From positions 33,076,908-33,140,907 of the forward strand of contig JARWKL010000002.1 of NCBI GenBank assembly GCA_029961685.1: a stretch of DNA of 64,000 bases. The letters are read 5' to 3'. This document shows positions 54,621 through 64,000 of the stretch, piece by piece (within the stretch, counting starts at the first letter, position 1; each line of letters begins with the position of its first letter). The stretch comes from Aristolochia californica (lineage: Eukaryota > Streptophyta > Magnoliopsida > Piperales > Aristolochiaceae). The notes beneath the pieces are model-generated. The model was not told the DNA's origin, searched no databases, and saw nothing but the letters and a program-made list of their open reading frames with translations. Made by a program: the position numbers and the translations under genes.

Positions 54621-55364
54621 AACAACGCACACTCCATGGCACTCATGCCTAGTTACCGTGCACTCTCCAGAATATCATAGCTATGGACTCCGATCGCTGT
54701 AAGTTAAACTCACTCCTTACAAAATTTGCTGACTTATTTCAGGCGCCCGCTGCACTTCCGCCCATCTGTGCTTGTGATCATCAGATTCGTTTAAAGTTTG
54801 GCACAAAGCCTATAGTGGTGCGTCCATACTACTACCCACATTTGTAGAAAGATGAGATAGAGCGCCAATGTCAACAGATGTTAGGACAAGGAATTGTTCA
54901 GCCCAACCACTTACCATTTTCTTCGCCAGTGTTGTTGGTAAAAAAACATGACAACTCTTGGTGATTTTGTGTGGACTACAGAGAGTTCAACGCTCATACG
55001 GTAAAGGATAAATTCCCAATACCTGTGGTGGAAGAACTATTGGACGAATTACATGGAACATAATTATTTACTAAGCTGGACTTGAAATCCGGGTACCATC
55101 AGATTCGGGTACACCTTGACGATGTGGAGAAAACTACATTCCGTACGCTTCATGGTCATTTTGAGTTCTTGGTTATGCCATTTGGGCTCTCCACCGCCCC
55201 TTCCACTTTTCAGGCACTTATGAATGAAGTATTTCGCCCACTCTTAAGGAAATATGTTATGGTATTCTTTGATGATATTCTGATTTATAGGAAGATTTGG
55301 GAAGACCACATTCAGCACTTGTGCCAGGTATTCAACCTCCTACGTGCCCATCATTTATTCCTCC
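54621..55364 (+). pseudogene. Gypsy reverse transcriptase (G4), truncated
   Basis: Plus strand: HQIRLKFGTKPIVVRPYYYP, SSPVLLVKKHDNSW, stop, [68 protein letters not shown] and intact VMVFFDDILIYRK near 55258-55295. The sequence ends after LLRAHHLFL at 55364, where N4 sequence begins. RNase H and integrase are missing. Confidence 0.88.
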
Positions 55365-57499
55365 CGGTATACTGCTGCCAGGGCGTCGTTGAAGGTATAC
55401 TAACTCTGTTATTCTCTAGTCTTGGCTTCTTCATTCAGAAGTTTTTCCTGGTGGTGGTATTGGTAGTTTTTAGAAGTTGACTTGCAATTGCTGGTTGGCA
55501 TTTTCATTAATTGGCATCATATTTCAATTAGAGTCTCGCAAATGTCTTCTGAATCAGCTGGAATCGACACCTTGCTATCCTTTGCCACGCTATTTCATAG
55601 AAATAGCAATCTCGACGCCTATCCATTAAAGTACTATTTTTGGAAAAATTCAGTTGACTTCCTGAATCTCAGCTGACTATCGGTAGTCTATTTTGAACCA
55701 GCTTTACGCTATGAAAAATTCCAGACGTCCTGAACTTATGCTGGTATAATAGGTGTTCGCTGTATTTGACTCGTATGCGTGGATTGATATTCAGCGCCGG
55801 TAATTGAGTAGAGTGAGGCTTGACACGTCTATCTCTGGTTCACTTGATATTGCACTCCAAAAATTGCTTCATCAGATATTCAGCAAATCATATCTATGTT
55901 TCCCTTGGATCAATCTAACTGCTATAATCAAGTTCAGAAAGGTCTGTTGCCTATCCAGCCATTTCGAATTTACTATTTTTCGCTGTACCGCTGAGAATCA
56001 GGCTAAAAATAATCCCGATTTACTGTTGGTTTTTTCGAAAAATCCTCTGGTCGTCTCTTCGCTGTCCGATTGCCATCCTGGGAGCTGCTATTATTAGAAA
56101 ATAATTCTCTTGCTGATTTCGCGTAATTCTTGCTGCTTCCTAGTGCTGCCTTGCCGTTATTCTGAGATCTCCTGATTATTTTCTCCACCGCAGAAACATG
56201 AAGATTGCCGAAGTCGCTGAATTTATTTTTACTAAGTTGGGAAGTGTTGGATGAAATCCAGACCGCGCCTGTTCTGACCCAACCCGGATCGGGCTGAGTT
56301 AACCCAACGAACCTCCCGACCCAAGTTTTGCTTATGTTCTGACAAGTTAACTCAGGCCAACTCGGACCAAGTCAAACCGGTCCGGTCAACCTAACTCGGC
56401 CTACTTGTTTTTTTTTGTGCCTCGGTTATACATATATGTGTCCCAAGTTCTATACTTATTTCTTCCGCGACTCAACTATATTGGTTTGATATTTTACTTG
56501 GCTCGACTTGATTCGTTGTCTTCGGCTAGATTATTAGTTTGAAGTATTGGTAGTTTATTCCTTGGTTAGCATATTATTTGGTGCATAGACTCGCAACAGA
56601 TTATTTTACATGTCCTTTTTTAAAGATTTTAACTATTTGGTAGGTGTTATTGGGCTTAGACTCATTTTAGCTGCTGCTATTGTGTCTTTTTGGCTAAAAC
56701 ATTATTATTGAAGGACTTTTCAGTTGCTGCCTATTGTCTGCAATGGTTATTTTGATGAAGAAGAAAACACATGGTGGCCCCAGAATATTATCTTCCAGGT
56801 AATTACCCGTTACCCCCCTTAATTGGCATTAATTACTCCTACCATTTGAGAGTCAGTGTCTTGTGGAGGGACACAATGATGGAGGAGTTTTATTACACTT
56901 CTGAGTAATGGTTATAGATCCACTACTTACAGAAGATAAGAGTGTGTCTAACATCCAGCATGAATTATTTGACTCGAGTTTGGAGCGATGTCCTACGGCT
57001 AGAAGTGATTTTACTCTCACTTATATTATGCCAAATGGGCCTCTTGGATGAGTCCACCAGCTTTAAGGGGATGCTGGAAGATATGGTGGACTACCATTTT
57101 ATATGGAAATATCCTATACACCATTTGCAATAAGTTTGGAATTCATGAAGTTCTCTCACCCCCAGCTTGAGGGGGAGGGTTCAAAGATGGGCCCAAACCC
57201 ACACATCCAAGTGTGTTAGAAGATGGGCTCAAGGATCACAAACCAAGGAGAAAGCCCACATGCCATACAATGTTGGCAGGATGATAAATAAAGTGTCATC
57301 TCATAGAGATGAAATTGATGTAATTAGATTAAGTTCTAGGGGTATTATTATAATATTATAGTTTTATTAATCTATAAATTGAGCTTCAAGGTGAGGGTTC
57401 AGACCTAAGTCCATAACCACTTCTTCCTCATGTTTTCTCCCAATAGGCGTCTCTTTTTTTTCTCCATGAGCTAAATCTATGGAGTCTTGAAAATCAATA
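55365..57499 (+). mobile_element. Non-autonomous copia-like element N4 (5' truncated)
   Basis: The only N-family copy on the plus strand. The interior is 55365-57177, with the TTGAC-rich block (56270-56400, as GTCAA), the GTCTCTTTGG-like block near 56685-56720, and a polypurine tract AGCTTGAGGGGGAG before the 3' LTR (57178-57499, ending GAAAATCAATA). The 5' LTR and primer site are missing. No gag or pol. Confidence 0.76.
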
Positions 57500-57671
57500 A
57501 AAACTTAATAGAGGTGACAATTGTAAATCTATTATTTCATATATTTTTCCTTCAAGAGACATCAATTTCAAGGTTCTCAATACCACAAGTCTCATAGAAA
57601 GCCAAACACTCTTCAACAACACCTTCAGAAGATGAATAAAATTTGAAGACTAGAGTTTTAGGATTCACTAA
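57500..57671 (-). other. Short unassigned segment
   Basis: On the minus strand it can be read as FKFYSSSEGVVEECLAFYET followed by CGIENLEID, which looks protein-like but ends in a stop. Too short to assign; may be part of an older element. Confidence 0.3.
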
Positions 57672-57967
57672 TGATAGATTTAGGATCCCGTGAAGAGAGG
57701 CAATAAGTGACAGAAAGAGAGAACGAGTGGGAGAAGAAGAAGAAGAAGAAGAAGGAGAAAGAGAGGAGAGGGAGTTTGGCTAAGAGAATGACAAAGGAGG
57801 GAAGGAGGATTATGTTAAGTGACGTCCTAATCCTCCCCCTCAATGTATTTATAATAATGAGAGTGTCAATAATTATATCATTACCCTTTACCCTAAGGAG
57901 GGAGAAAATAGGACAAAAATCAAAAGTAATTTACATCATGCCGCTAATACGATCTTATCTTCCAACA
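57672..57967 (-). repeat. 3' LTR of copia C4 (296 bp)
   Basis: Starts TGTTGGAAGATAAGATCG (57967) and ends GGGATCCTAAATCTATCA (57672). ATAAATACATTGAGGGGG near 57835-57852 may hold the TATA box. The complement of CTCCCCATAAGGTAGGGG follows as a weak polypurine tract. Confidence 0.78.
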
Positions 57968-58289
57968 CTCCCCATAAGGTAGGGGAGAGAAAACATCGTA
58001 GATACCAATCTTGCAGCATATAGTGGTTTTGATATTGGATGTGAGTGGCTTTGTAAGTATATCTGCTACATGTCCTTGAGTTGAAACAAGTCTGAGAAAT
58101 AAAATACAGGCTTGAAATTTCTCCTATATAAAGTGGTAATCTACCTCAATATATATTTTTCACTTGTGGAAGACCAATTTGAAGCAATATGAATGGTTGA
58201 CTAGTTGTCACAATATAATTCCATAGGGCCTTCTTTGTAAAACCCTAATTCAGTAAGAAGAGATCTGATCCATAGAAGCTCACTGATTG
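57968..58289 (-). pseudogene. Ty1/copia RNase H tail (C4)
   Basis: Minus-strand copia RNase H C-terminus and 3' untranslated sequence, parallel to 24422-24740 of C1 (RSLLTELGFYKEGPMELY-like). It is cut at 58289 by element P1 (flank gattg). Confidence 0.78.
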
Positions 58290-58639
58290 TGTTATGCACG
58301 CAATAACATTATTATTTTAATATTTTTTTTTTAATATACTTTATTTTATTTCAGTTTTAGGCCATAGGAGTATTTTTGGAATATTTCATTTATAGGGGTA
58401 TTTTTGTAATATTTTATCTTAAACCTTGTAAGGGTGAACCCTATTTAAGTTGTAAGAGTAACGAGAAAAAGGGAAAGCATTGATTTTAGGTTAAACAGGG
58501 TTTTGACTTCTCCTCAACGAGCTCAGGGGTGTGCGTTCTCCTTAACGAACCTAGGGTTTTCAAGCTTACCTTTGGCTTGATTTTCATCTTTTTCTTCTTC
58601 CTCCCTACGAATCCATGTGTCAAATCCGGGATTGTAACA
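58290..58639 (+). repeat. 5' LTR of gene-capture element P1 (350 bp)
   Basis: Starts TGTTATGCACGCAATAAC, ends GGGATTGTAACA, followed by primer site ACTGGTATCAAAGTGGG. TATA-like CCTATTTAAGTTG near 58440. Same family as 49590, 61224 and the inverted pair at 13033-13966. Confidence 0.87.
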
Positions 58640-59758
58640 ACTGGTATCAAAGTGGGAACACAAGGATAGATTCTTCAAGCGCGGAGGAAATACTTGTCAC
58701 ATTCCAGGATTTGAGGACAACAACAGGTAAGATGTATCATTATATGCGCACGTTGCAACAAGAGATGCATCAATCTTCCATTAAAACGTTAGAGGAATTG
58801 TCTGCAGTTGGGGGGTACCTCGATGCTACTGTAGAAACGAAGGACATAAGACCTACAATCTCTGAGCATGAAAATTTCATAGAACGAAAGACAGAAGACA
58901 TTGTCTCGAACGGGCAGCAAGGCTAAGCTTATGAAAATTTCAATATTTCCGCACAGGAAATCCAAAGCCGAACAACGGGGGCCAAGATTTGGGGAAAACG
59001 GAAGGGTTTTCTGCTAAAACGTCGGCAGTAATGGATGATTTGGGTGCGATCCCAAATCCAACTCCAAGAACCATGAAAATTTCTGAGAAGGACCTTGGAA
59101 AGCCAAAATTGAAGGGGTATTATGCCACAACCGCGTCGGTAATGTCTGAATTGTGTGTGACCTCAAATCCGAAGTCGGACTCTGCTCTAGAGGAACCAAG
59201 AGGCCTATTCTTCGTCCCACCTCAAGGTTCTTCGGACCAGCCCTATTCTAAATTTTGGCAACGATGTCCTGCAGTTCACCATCAGAAAAAAGTGAGACCA
59301 TGATTTGTTGCTATTCACCACCGGAAACTGAGGAGGAGGCTCCGTCGGCGCCATCGGAAACAACTCCGGTGGGATTTGACTTCTGGCCACCACCTCGCAC
59401 TCTCAATCCACCTCTTGACAGAACAGAGGGAACCCCGTTCCCAAATTTGTCGTGGTGAGTATCGACAACCTCAATTTTGCATTCAATTTTTCGGTAAGAT
59501 GAGAAAATTCGTGCAGCTGTCTTATGAAGTGTCGGAAATACAAGATAATTTTTTTTTGGAGATTCCGGGAAGGGACAAAAAAATGAATGGATGCTGTTTT
59601 ATTTTTCTATTGCCGTGAACAACAGTGTGTCTCAAATTTTTTATTTTTGGGAGCTTTGGTTTTTTGTTGATGAGCATAATTCCTATGCGTATGTTCATTG
59701 TCAAATTGTCAATGTGGGGCTTAAATTTTTGGGTCCCATGTATGTTGGTCGGGCCATG
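58615..59758 (+). other. P1 leader with gag-remnant frames
   Basis: A 103-codon frame opens in the LTR (MCQIRDCNNWYQSGNTRIDS) and runs through the primer site, as in the gypsy elements here. The following region has short frames only (59255-59458, 58989-59303). The leader is homologous to P2 61491-62490 (shared 'cggaagggt.ttct.c.aaaac.tcg' and 'tgatgagcac' blocks) and ends with GGGGCTTAAATTTTTGGG near 59718-59736, the point after which payloads differ. Confidence 0.6.
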
Positions 59759-60511
59759 TTCGTGCATCATGGGATGCTCCTGAATGATAAGCAAGTTTTT
59801 GTTGGTCCATTCATTCGTAAACAAGACCGAGAGACTTCTGTAAACAAGAAAAAAATTAATAATGTTTATGTCAAGAATTTGCCCATCAACAACATGAGGA
59901 TTTGGGACAGAACAACCTTCAAAGCTCCTCTTGGATTGGAACCAGTCATGGTGAATCTCCAAACCATGGGTAAGGGGGAAGCTTGGATAACTGGGCACAA
60001 CATGGGAAGGTTCTGGTCCAATTTCTCCTTTGCAATGGAAGGATGTGGTGATGGTGATTATCGTGGTGGCTACAAACTAGAAAAATGTGCAATCCAGTGT
60101 GGACAACCCACTCAAATGTGGTATCATGTGCCCAACTTGTTCTTGAAGCCGGGTGGCAACATTGTTACCTTGTTCGAAGAATTCGGAGGAAACCCAACTG
60201 GAGTTAACTTCCAGACAATCACTGTGGGAACCGCTTGTGGGTCTGTTCCGGAGGGAGGGTTCTTGAAATTGTTTTGTTCAGGTGGCCGTTCCATTTCAAA
60301 GCTTGAGTTTGCGAGCTTTGGTAATGTCACAGGCTCATGCGAGTCATATGAGAAAGGTGAATTAGTGTTGAATGATTCTGCTATTAGAAGTGACTCAGTT
60401 GAGATTGAAGAAATAAAGTCTAGTTCTGTGGAAGATGTCAATCCTGTAGCAGAACCTGAAATTGAATGTGGCAATCTTTGTGTTGAGTTAGAAGTAAACA
60501 AAAATACCTAG
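59591..60511 (+). CDS. Chimeric frame: poly(A)-binding protein and beta-galactosidase fragments (P1)
   Basis: A 306-codon frame. Residues 1-56 come from the element leader (VGLKFLGPMY at 42-51). Residues about 60-97 (GMLLNDKQVFVGPFIRKQDR, then KKINNVYVKNL) match the RRM2-RRM3 linker of plant PABP. Residues about 102-256 (TTFKAPLGLEPVMVNLQTMG, KGEAWITGHNMGRFW, CGQPTQMWYHVPNLFLKPGG, FASFGNVTGSC) match the C-terminal galactose-binding region of a plant GH35 beta-galactosidase. The catalytic domain is absent. The last 50 residues are acidic and unassigned. About 460 bp of beta-galactosidase without introns points to capture from a processed mRNA. Translation is unproven. Confidence 0.8.
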   Translation: MLFYFSIAVNNSVSQIFYFWELWFFVDEHNSYAYVHCQIVNVGLKFLGPMYVGRAMFVHHGMLLNDKQVFVGPFIRKQDRETSVNKKKINNVYVKNLPINNMRIWDRTTFKAPLGLEPVMVNLQTMGKGEAWITGHNMGRFWSNFSFAMEGCGDGDYRGGYKLEKCAIQCGQPTQMWYHVPNLFLKPGGNIVTLFEEFGGNPTGVNFQTITVGTACGSVPEGGFLKLFCSGGRSISKLEFASFGNVTGSCESYEKGELVLNDSAIRSDSVEIEEIKSSSVEDVNPVAEPEIECGNLCVELEVNKNT

Positions 60512-60799
60512 GAGAGAGACTCCATTCCAGTAGCTTTACAGAAGAAAAAAGCCACTTGTGCCAAGTACTTGGACAATGTTCTAACTGCTAGATTAGAAGA
60601 AAGAGCTGCACGGAATGCTGCCAATGCACAATTGCTGGAAATGGATTCTGTCCACGGGATTATTAATAGGATGGAGCATGCCACTTCCATTTATGAGATT
60701 GATGCAAGGATACATGGCATGGCACATAAGATACAACAAGAGACCCTGCAATTGATAGAAGAGAAACACCTCCTTCGTGAGATCAAACAACTGACATAG
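60512..60799 (+). CDS. Captured proton-pump-interactor-like coiled-coil fragment (P1)
   Basis: After a stop at 60509-60511 the same frame continues and holds KYLDNVLTARLEERAARNAA, INRMEHATSIYEIDARIHGM and AHKIQQETLQLIEEKHLLRE. This resembles the conserved coiled-coil region of plant proton pump interactor proteins (ID.RI..M.H.I.HETL.L.EEK.L.REIKQL). Ends with a stop at 60797-60799. A fragment only. Identification by motif memory, moderate confidence. Confidence 0.62.
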   Translation, partial: ERDSIPVALQKKKATCAKYLDNVLTARLEERAARNAANAQLLEMDSVHGIINRMEHATSIYEIDARIHGMAHKIQQETLQLIEEKHLLREIKQLT

Positions 60800-60980
60800 G
60801 CCAGGAGCAGCTTTGTGCAAGTATGGGCACACATGCTGAAGTTCAAGAGGCATTGGAAACACTTGCAGGAATTCTTAAATTAGCAGGTGCTGAAGTTTGT
60901 CAATCTGTGATTGGCATAGTTCAAAATGACATAGTCAAGCTTTTTGACTGTATGGAAAGTTCTGATGATGACCACGCATA
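60800..60980 (+). pseudogene. Unidentified captured coding segment (P1)
   Basis: Plus-strand reading EVQEALETLAGILKLAGAEV then CQSVIGIVQNDIVKLFDCME, ending in SSDDDHA and a stop at about 60978. Looks like genuine protein sequence, but I do not recognise the family. Confidence 0.45.
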
Positions 60981-61212
60981 ACTGAATGTAACAGACTTTC
61001 AAATAAGGTGCCCTATGAAGGAAAAGAAAGTACAACAAGGATTGTGCAGCTACAGTTATCAAATCTCTTGGACTTGACAATAAGAACATTGAGAAGTGCA
61101 TGGGTGACTCAAATGCTGATGCTGACAATCCTATGCTCGAAAAAGAGCAGGATGCTATAGTTGGTAAGGGATCCAGGGGAGATGTTACCATACTACCTCC
61201 ACTTGTTGGTCA
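60981..61212 (+). pseudogene. Captured vacuolar sorting receptor fragment (P1)
   Basis: Plus strand: VTDFQIRCPMKEKK, then after a one-base frameshift near 61030 KYNKDCAATVIKSLGLDNKN, IEKCMGDSNADADNP and EQDAIVGKGSRGDVTILPPL. This matches the luminal region of plant vacuolar sorting receptors (BP-80 type), which bind cargo in the Golgi/prevacuolar route. No signal peptide, EGF repeats or membrane segment are included, so it is a non-functional piece. It abuts the truncated LTR of P2. Confidence 0.75.
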
Positions 61213-61223
61213 TAATCAACAAG

Positions 61224-61490
61224 GTTATTTTTGGAATATTTCATTTATAGGGGTATTTTAATAATATTTTATCTTAAACCTTGTAAGGGTGAACCCTATT
61301 TAAGGGGTAAGACTAATGAGAAAGACAAGCATTGATTTAGGTTAAATAAGGGTTTTGAGTTCTCCTCTATGAGCTCAGGGGTGTGCGTTCTCCTTAACAA
61401 ACCTTGGGTTTTCAAGCTTCCCTTTGGCTTGATTTTCGTCTTCACTTCTTCCTCCTTACGAATCCATGTGTTAGATTCGGGACCATAACA
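61224..61490 (+). repeat. Truncated LTR between P1 and P2 (267 bp)
   Basis: Matches 58375-58639 but lacks the first 85 or so bases and any polypurine tract. Ends GGGACCATAACA, followed by primer site ACTTGGTATCAGAGCCGCG. It may be the 3' LTR of P1 and 5' LTR of P2 in a tandem array. Confidence 0.8.
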
Positions 61491-62480
61491 ACTTGGTATC
61501 AGAGCCGCGTAACATGGGGATTTAAAAGAGTTGCTGATCAGAGAGTTGAATGCGCACTCAAAGGCACATGCAGAAAACAAGAGAAGGTTTGCTCAGATCA
61601 TGCAAAAGTTGGATCAAATCCTAATTATGAACCAGAAAACGAGTGAAGGTGCCGCAATCAAGAAGAATTTTGTCCATGACGTAGAGAGAAAGGTCATAGA
61701 GCAAAATTATCGAGCAGACTCTCTCTAGGACAGGCAGAAAGGCCAAGCTTTAGAAATTTTCAACATCTACACGCAGGGTAATCCAAAGTCGAACAGCAGG
61801 GACCCTACACATAAAAATCGGACTCTAAGACATCAAATCCGAAATTGGCCTCAAAACATCCGAATGCAGAAGGCGGGGACCCAAATTTTTGGAAATCGGA
61901 AGGGTATTCTACCAAAACCTCGTTGGTAATGCTGATGTGGTTTTGACCTCAAAAAACCCCTCCTCACGGATAGTAGAATGTCTCCCAGAAAAGCAGACGG
62001 AAGCATTCCGATCTAACTCTATCTCGGCGACTCAGTTTGGTTGTCTCTCCTCTGTCTTGAAAAATCTCCAAGCGGCGACGGCCCAAGGGGCTTCTATTCT
62101 CCATCGGAAAAGGAGGAAGTGCCGATGGAAACAAATCTGGGGGGCTTTGGCTTCCGAATTCTCACTCTTACTCTCAACATCGCTCTCGGTAGTCTAGTGG
62201 GGTAAGTTTCAGAAACGCCATCAATTTTTAGGTAAAAAAAAGTCTTCCATGGCGTTGATGGGGCTCCAAGGGCCTGGCGTCTCTGTTCCGTGAAGCAGAG
62301 AACCAGTGCCCAATTGCTGGAATTCCGGCTTGGGTGTATGAATTTCGAGATGAGATTTTTCTTGGGATGTCGGGATTCATAGAAATATTTTTATGGGGAT
62401 TGTTGAATTGTTTTTGGGAGGCTATGTTTTGCTTTTGATGAGCACAGTCCCTGTGCATGGGTTCGTTGTCAAATTGAAAA
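61491..62480 (+). other. P2 leader with short gag-like frame
   Basis: 61531-61728 is a 65-codon frame (MLIRELNAHSKAHAENKRRF, AQIMQKLDQILIMNQ) resembling a coiled-coil gag N-terminus. 61889-62197 is a second frame of unknown meaning. The region is homologous to the P1 leader and ends with ATGTGGGGCTTTATTTTTTG near 62478-62497. Confidence 0.6.
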
Positions 62481-62481
62481 T

Positions 62482-62777
62482 GTGGGGCTTTATTTTTTGG
62501 ATCCCATTTCTGTAGTAATGAGAGAAGGAGATGAGAAATCCAAATGTTTTGGATTTGTTCAATTTGAGAAGGCAGAAGATGGTGCTCTAGCTGTTGAGGA
62601 GCTTAAGGGGAAAAAAATTGATGACAAGGAGTGGTATGTGGGGAAGGGCCAGAAGAAATCAGCAAGGGAGATGGAATTGAAGGGACAGTTTGCTGACATG
62701 CCTGGTCGAAATGTGGATGTTTGGCACACCATGATAGTCGGATTCTGCCAAAACTGGAACGTCGGGGAAACACTGGG
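62482..62777 (+). CDS. Chimeric frame: PABP RRM3 fused to a PPR-like segment (P2)
   Basis: Starts MGLYFLDPIS in the shared leader. Residues 10-70 (VVMREGDEKSKCFGFVQFEK, LKGKKIDDKEWYVGKGQKKS) match RRM3 of plant PABP, with the RNP1 octamer KCFGFVQF. Residues 71-98 (DMPGRNVDVWHTMIVGFCQN) match a pentatricopeptide-repeat motif. The junction is in frame. The frame then runs into the C3 LTR at 62778 and stops at 62850. Both parts are fragments. P1 carries a neighbouring PABP piece (the RRM2-RRM3 linker), so PABP mRNA was sampled in two related elements. Confidence 0.77.
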
Positions 62778-63171
62778 TATTGGAAGATGGGCTCAAGCCC
62801 ACGAGCTCAACACAAGAAGCCCATACGTCAAAGAAGTGGTATATGTGTAAAATATGGTACTTTCCATAAAGATGACATAGAAGTGTAAATATGTGTTCCT
62901 TTTATGTCTTTTGTTTTATCAAGTTGTAGCCCTAAGGGGATTGTAAAACTATAAATAAAGGCATTGGCTAAGAGGTAGGGCATTGAAGCACTCTCCTCTC
63001 TTTCCACAAATTCGTCCAGCCCTCATTTTTATTTTTGACGCAACCCTCTTCTCCCTTAATCCAAACTCTCTCCTTCCTTGTTCTTCTTCTTCTCTTCTCC
63101 TTCTCTCTTCTTCTTCTTCTTCTTCTTTCTTATTGATCTAAAGTTCCTTTCATGAGATCCTAAATTTCACA
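62778..63171 (+). repeat. 5' LTR of copia C3 (394 bp)
   Basis: Starts TATTGGAAGATGGGCTC (TG end mutated) and ends GATCCTAAATTTCACA, followed by primer site TGGTATCAGAGCAAGGAG. TATA box ACTATAAATAAAGGC at about 62950-62964, and a CT-rich transcript-start region. Close to the C0 and C1 LTRs. Left flank ctggg. Confidence 0.85.
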
Positions 63172-64000
63172 TGGTATCAGAGCAAGGAGTTTAGGATCTC
63201 TCTTCATGGAGTTATTATGAAATCTGTTCAAGAATTTGTAAAAGGAGTTCAGTCATGAAGAGATAAGTTCATGCTCTTCTTATTTACGTTTTTTTTGTTT
63301 CTTTTTCTTATTTACATACTCTTTTTTACTGTTTTTCTTTACTTCTTGAATTTTGAGTCATATCAAGTCAAGATAAATCTTTATATGTTGTAAAGATTTA
63401 TTTCTATGACTAAATTGATGTTATAATCTTGACGCCTTGTAAATCAATTACAAGAGTGATCAAGATCATTTGCTGTTTGCATCTTATTAAGATTGATGGG
63501 TGAAATTCAATTATCTTTATGTAATTTGGATCCATCTCATTTGAGGTAGAATTCCAGCACATGTTGCTGTATCTTCACCTACTTAAGGTTGCTCATGGGT
63601 TTGTGTTATGTTGTTGGATGCCCATTATATGTTTGATGAAATTCCAGCAGTCATTTACCCTTTGTAGTTTCGTTTTTTTTAATTTCAACAATTGAATATT
63701 TTTTTACATTGATGTGTCCCATGAGCTGAAGATAAATCTCTTCCAAGTGTCTTGGTTCACCGTTAAATCTTCTCTAAATTTTTGTCTATTGCTCGTTTGT
63801 GTTGGAGTTTAGATTAAGGCCTAATCGGTTGTATCTACTTTCTTCTCTTTGTTCTTATGAATACATGAGAAGTTGAGTGATGGCTGGATGTTATTATCAC
63901 TTTCTAAAGGCAAAAATTTGTTGATAATTTGGTGCTTGCCCTCGTGAAAGAAATTGGTTCTTGTTCTCTTTTGTTGATGACATATTTGGTGTACGAGTTC
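63172..64000 (+). other. Leader of copia C3
   Basis: Non-coding region after the primer site, with the same 'gatcaagat' style as the C0 leader (16310-17012). Gag is expected just beyond the right edge of the window. No coding sequence is visible inside it. Confidence 0.7.

Noticed and set aside
59759..60359. Functional beta-galactosidase or PABP gene
   Set aside because: The GH35 catalytic domain and PABP RRMs are missing. Only C-terminal or linker parts lie within a retroelement.
60124..60501. 125-codon minus-strand frame
   Set aside because: Antisense to the beta-galactosidase segment, which explains it fully.

Overview
The window is plant nuclear DNA from a repeat-rich, heterochromatin-like region of an angiosperm with a large, retroelement-dominated genome. 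Evidence is the density of Ty1/copia and Ty3/gypsy chromovirus sequences, initiator-Met-tRNA primer sites (TGGTATCAGAG), an intron-containing PIF/Harbinger transposon, and captured fragments of plant-type genes (beta-galactosidase, NADH-type GOGAT, proton-pump interactor, vacuolar sorting receptor, PPR). I see no intact host gene and cannot name the species.

Layout. Nearly everything is nested transposons. (1) 1-17391: copia C0 (minus; 5' LTR 17013-17391) carries two gypsy insertions, G1 (about 1829-6376) and G3 (9568-16309, TSD tcaat). TRIM elements sit in G1 (2772-3111) and in the G3 3' LTR (9794-10134). G3 also holds a non-autonomous element (N1, 11189-12604) and a 934-bp element with head-to-head LTRs (13033-13966). 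(2) 18200-22181: two short non-autonomous LTR elements, N2 and N3, each with a perfect 5-bp TSD, inside an older plus-strand LTR. (3) 24047-49589: copia C1 contains copia C2 (25217-45193). C2 contains gypsy G2 (26270-34536), which contains the gag-only element TR-GAG1 (30756-33729, TSD acttg). The 5' LTR of C2 contains the non-coding element Q, whose LTR in turn contains a 5.1-kb PIF/Harbinger transposon (37013-42133, TSD TTA). C1 also carries a younger gag-only sister, TR-GAG2 (46078-49379, TSD aaatg). (4) 49590-62777: three members (P1, P2, P3) of a gypsy-derived LTR family whose coding interior is replaced by fragments of host mRNAs, plus gypsy G4 (plus strand, with a third TRIM, TSD gaatg), N4, and a copia remnant C4. 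(5) 62778-64000: 5' LTR and leader of copia C3.

How the parts relate. Copia and gypsy copies with recognisable gag-pol are all damaged. Alongside them are four kinds of element lacking pol that must have moved using enzymes supplied in trans: TRIMs, gag-only TR-GAG elements with one shared deletion junction, non-coding copia-like N/Q elements, and the gene-capturing P family. P1 carries poly(A)-binding protein, beta-galactosidase, proton-pump-interactor-like and vacuolar-sorting-receptor fragments. P2 carries PABP RRM3 fused to a PPR-like segment. P3 carries GOGAT and EF-2 segments in one 339-codon frame. All three payloads start after the same leader sequence, which is the most unusual signal in the window.

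Limits: boundaries come from reading LTR ends (TG...CA), TSDs, primer sites and polypurine tracts by eye. Protein assignments come from motif recognition without a database search.
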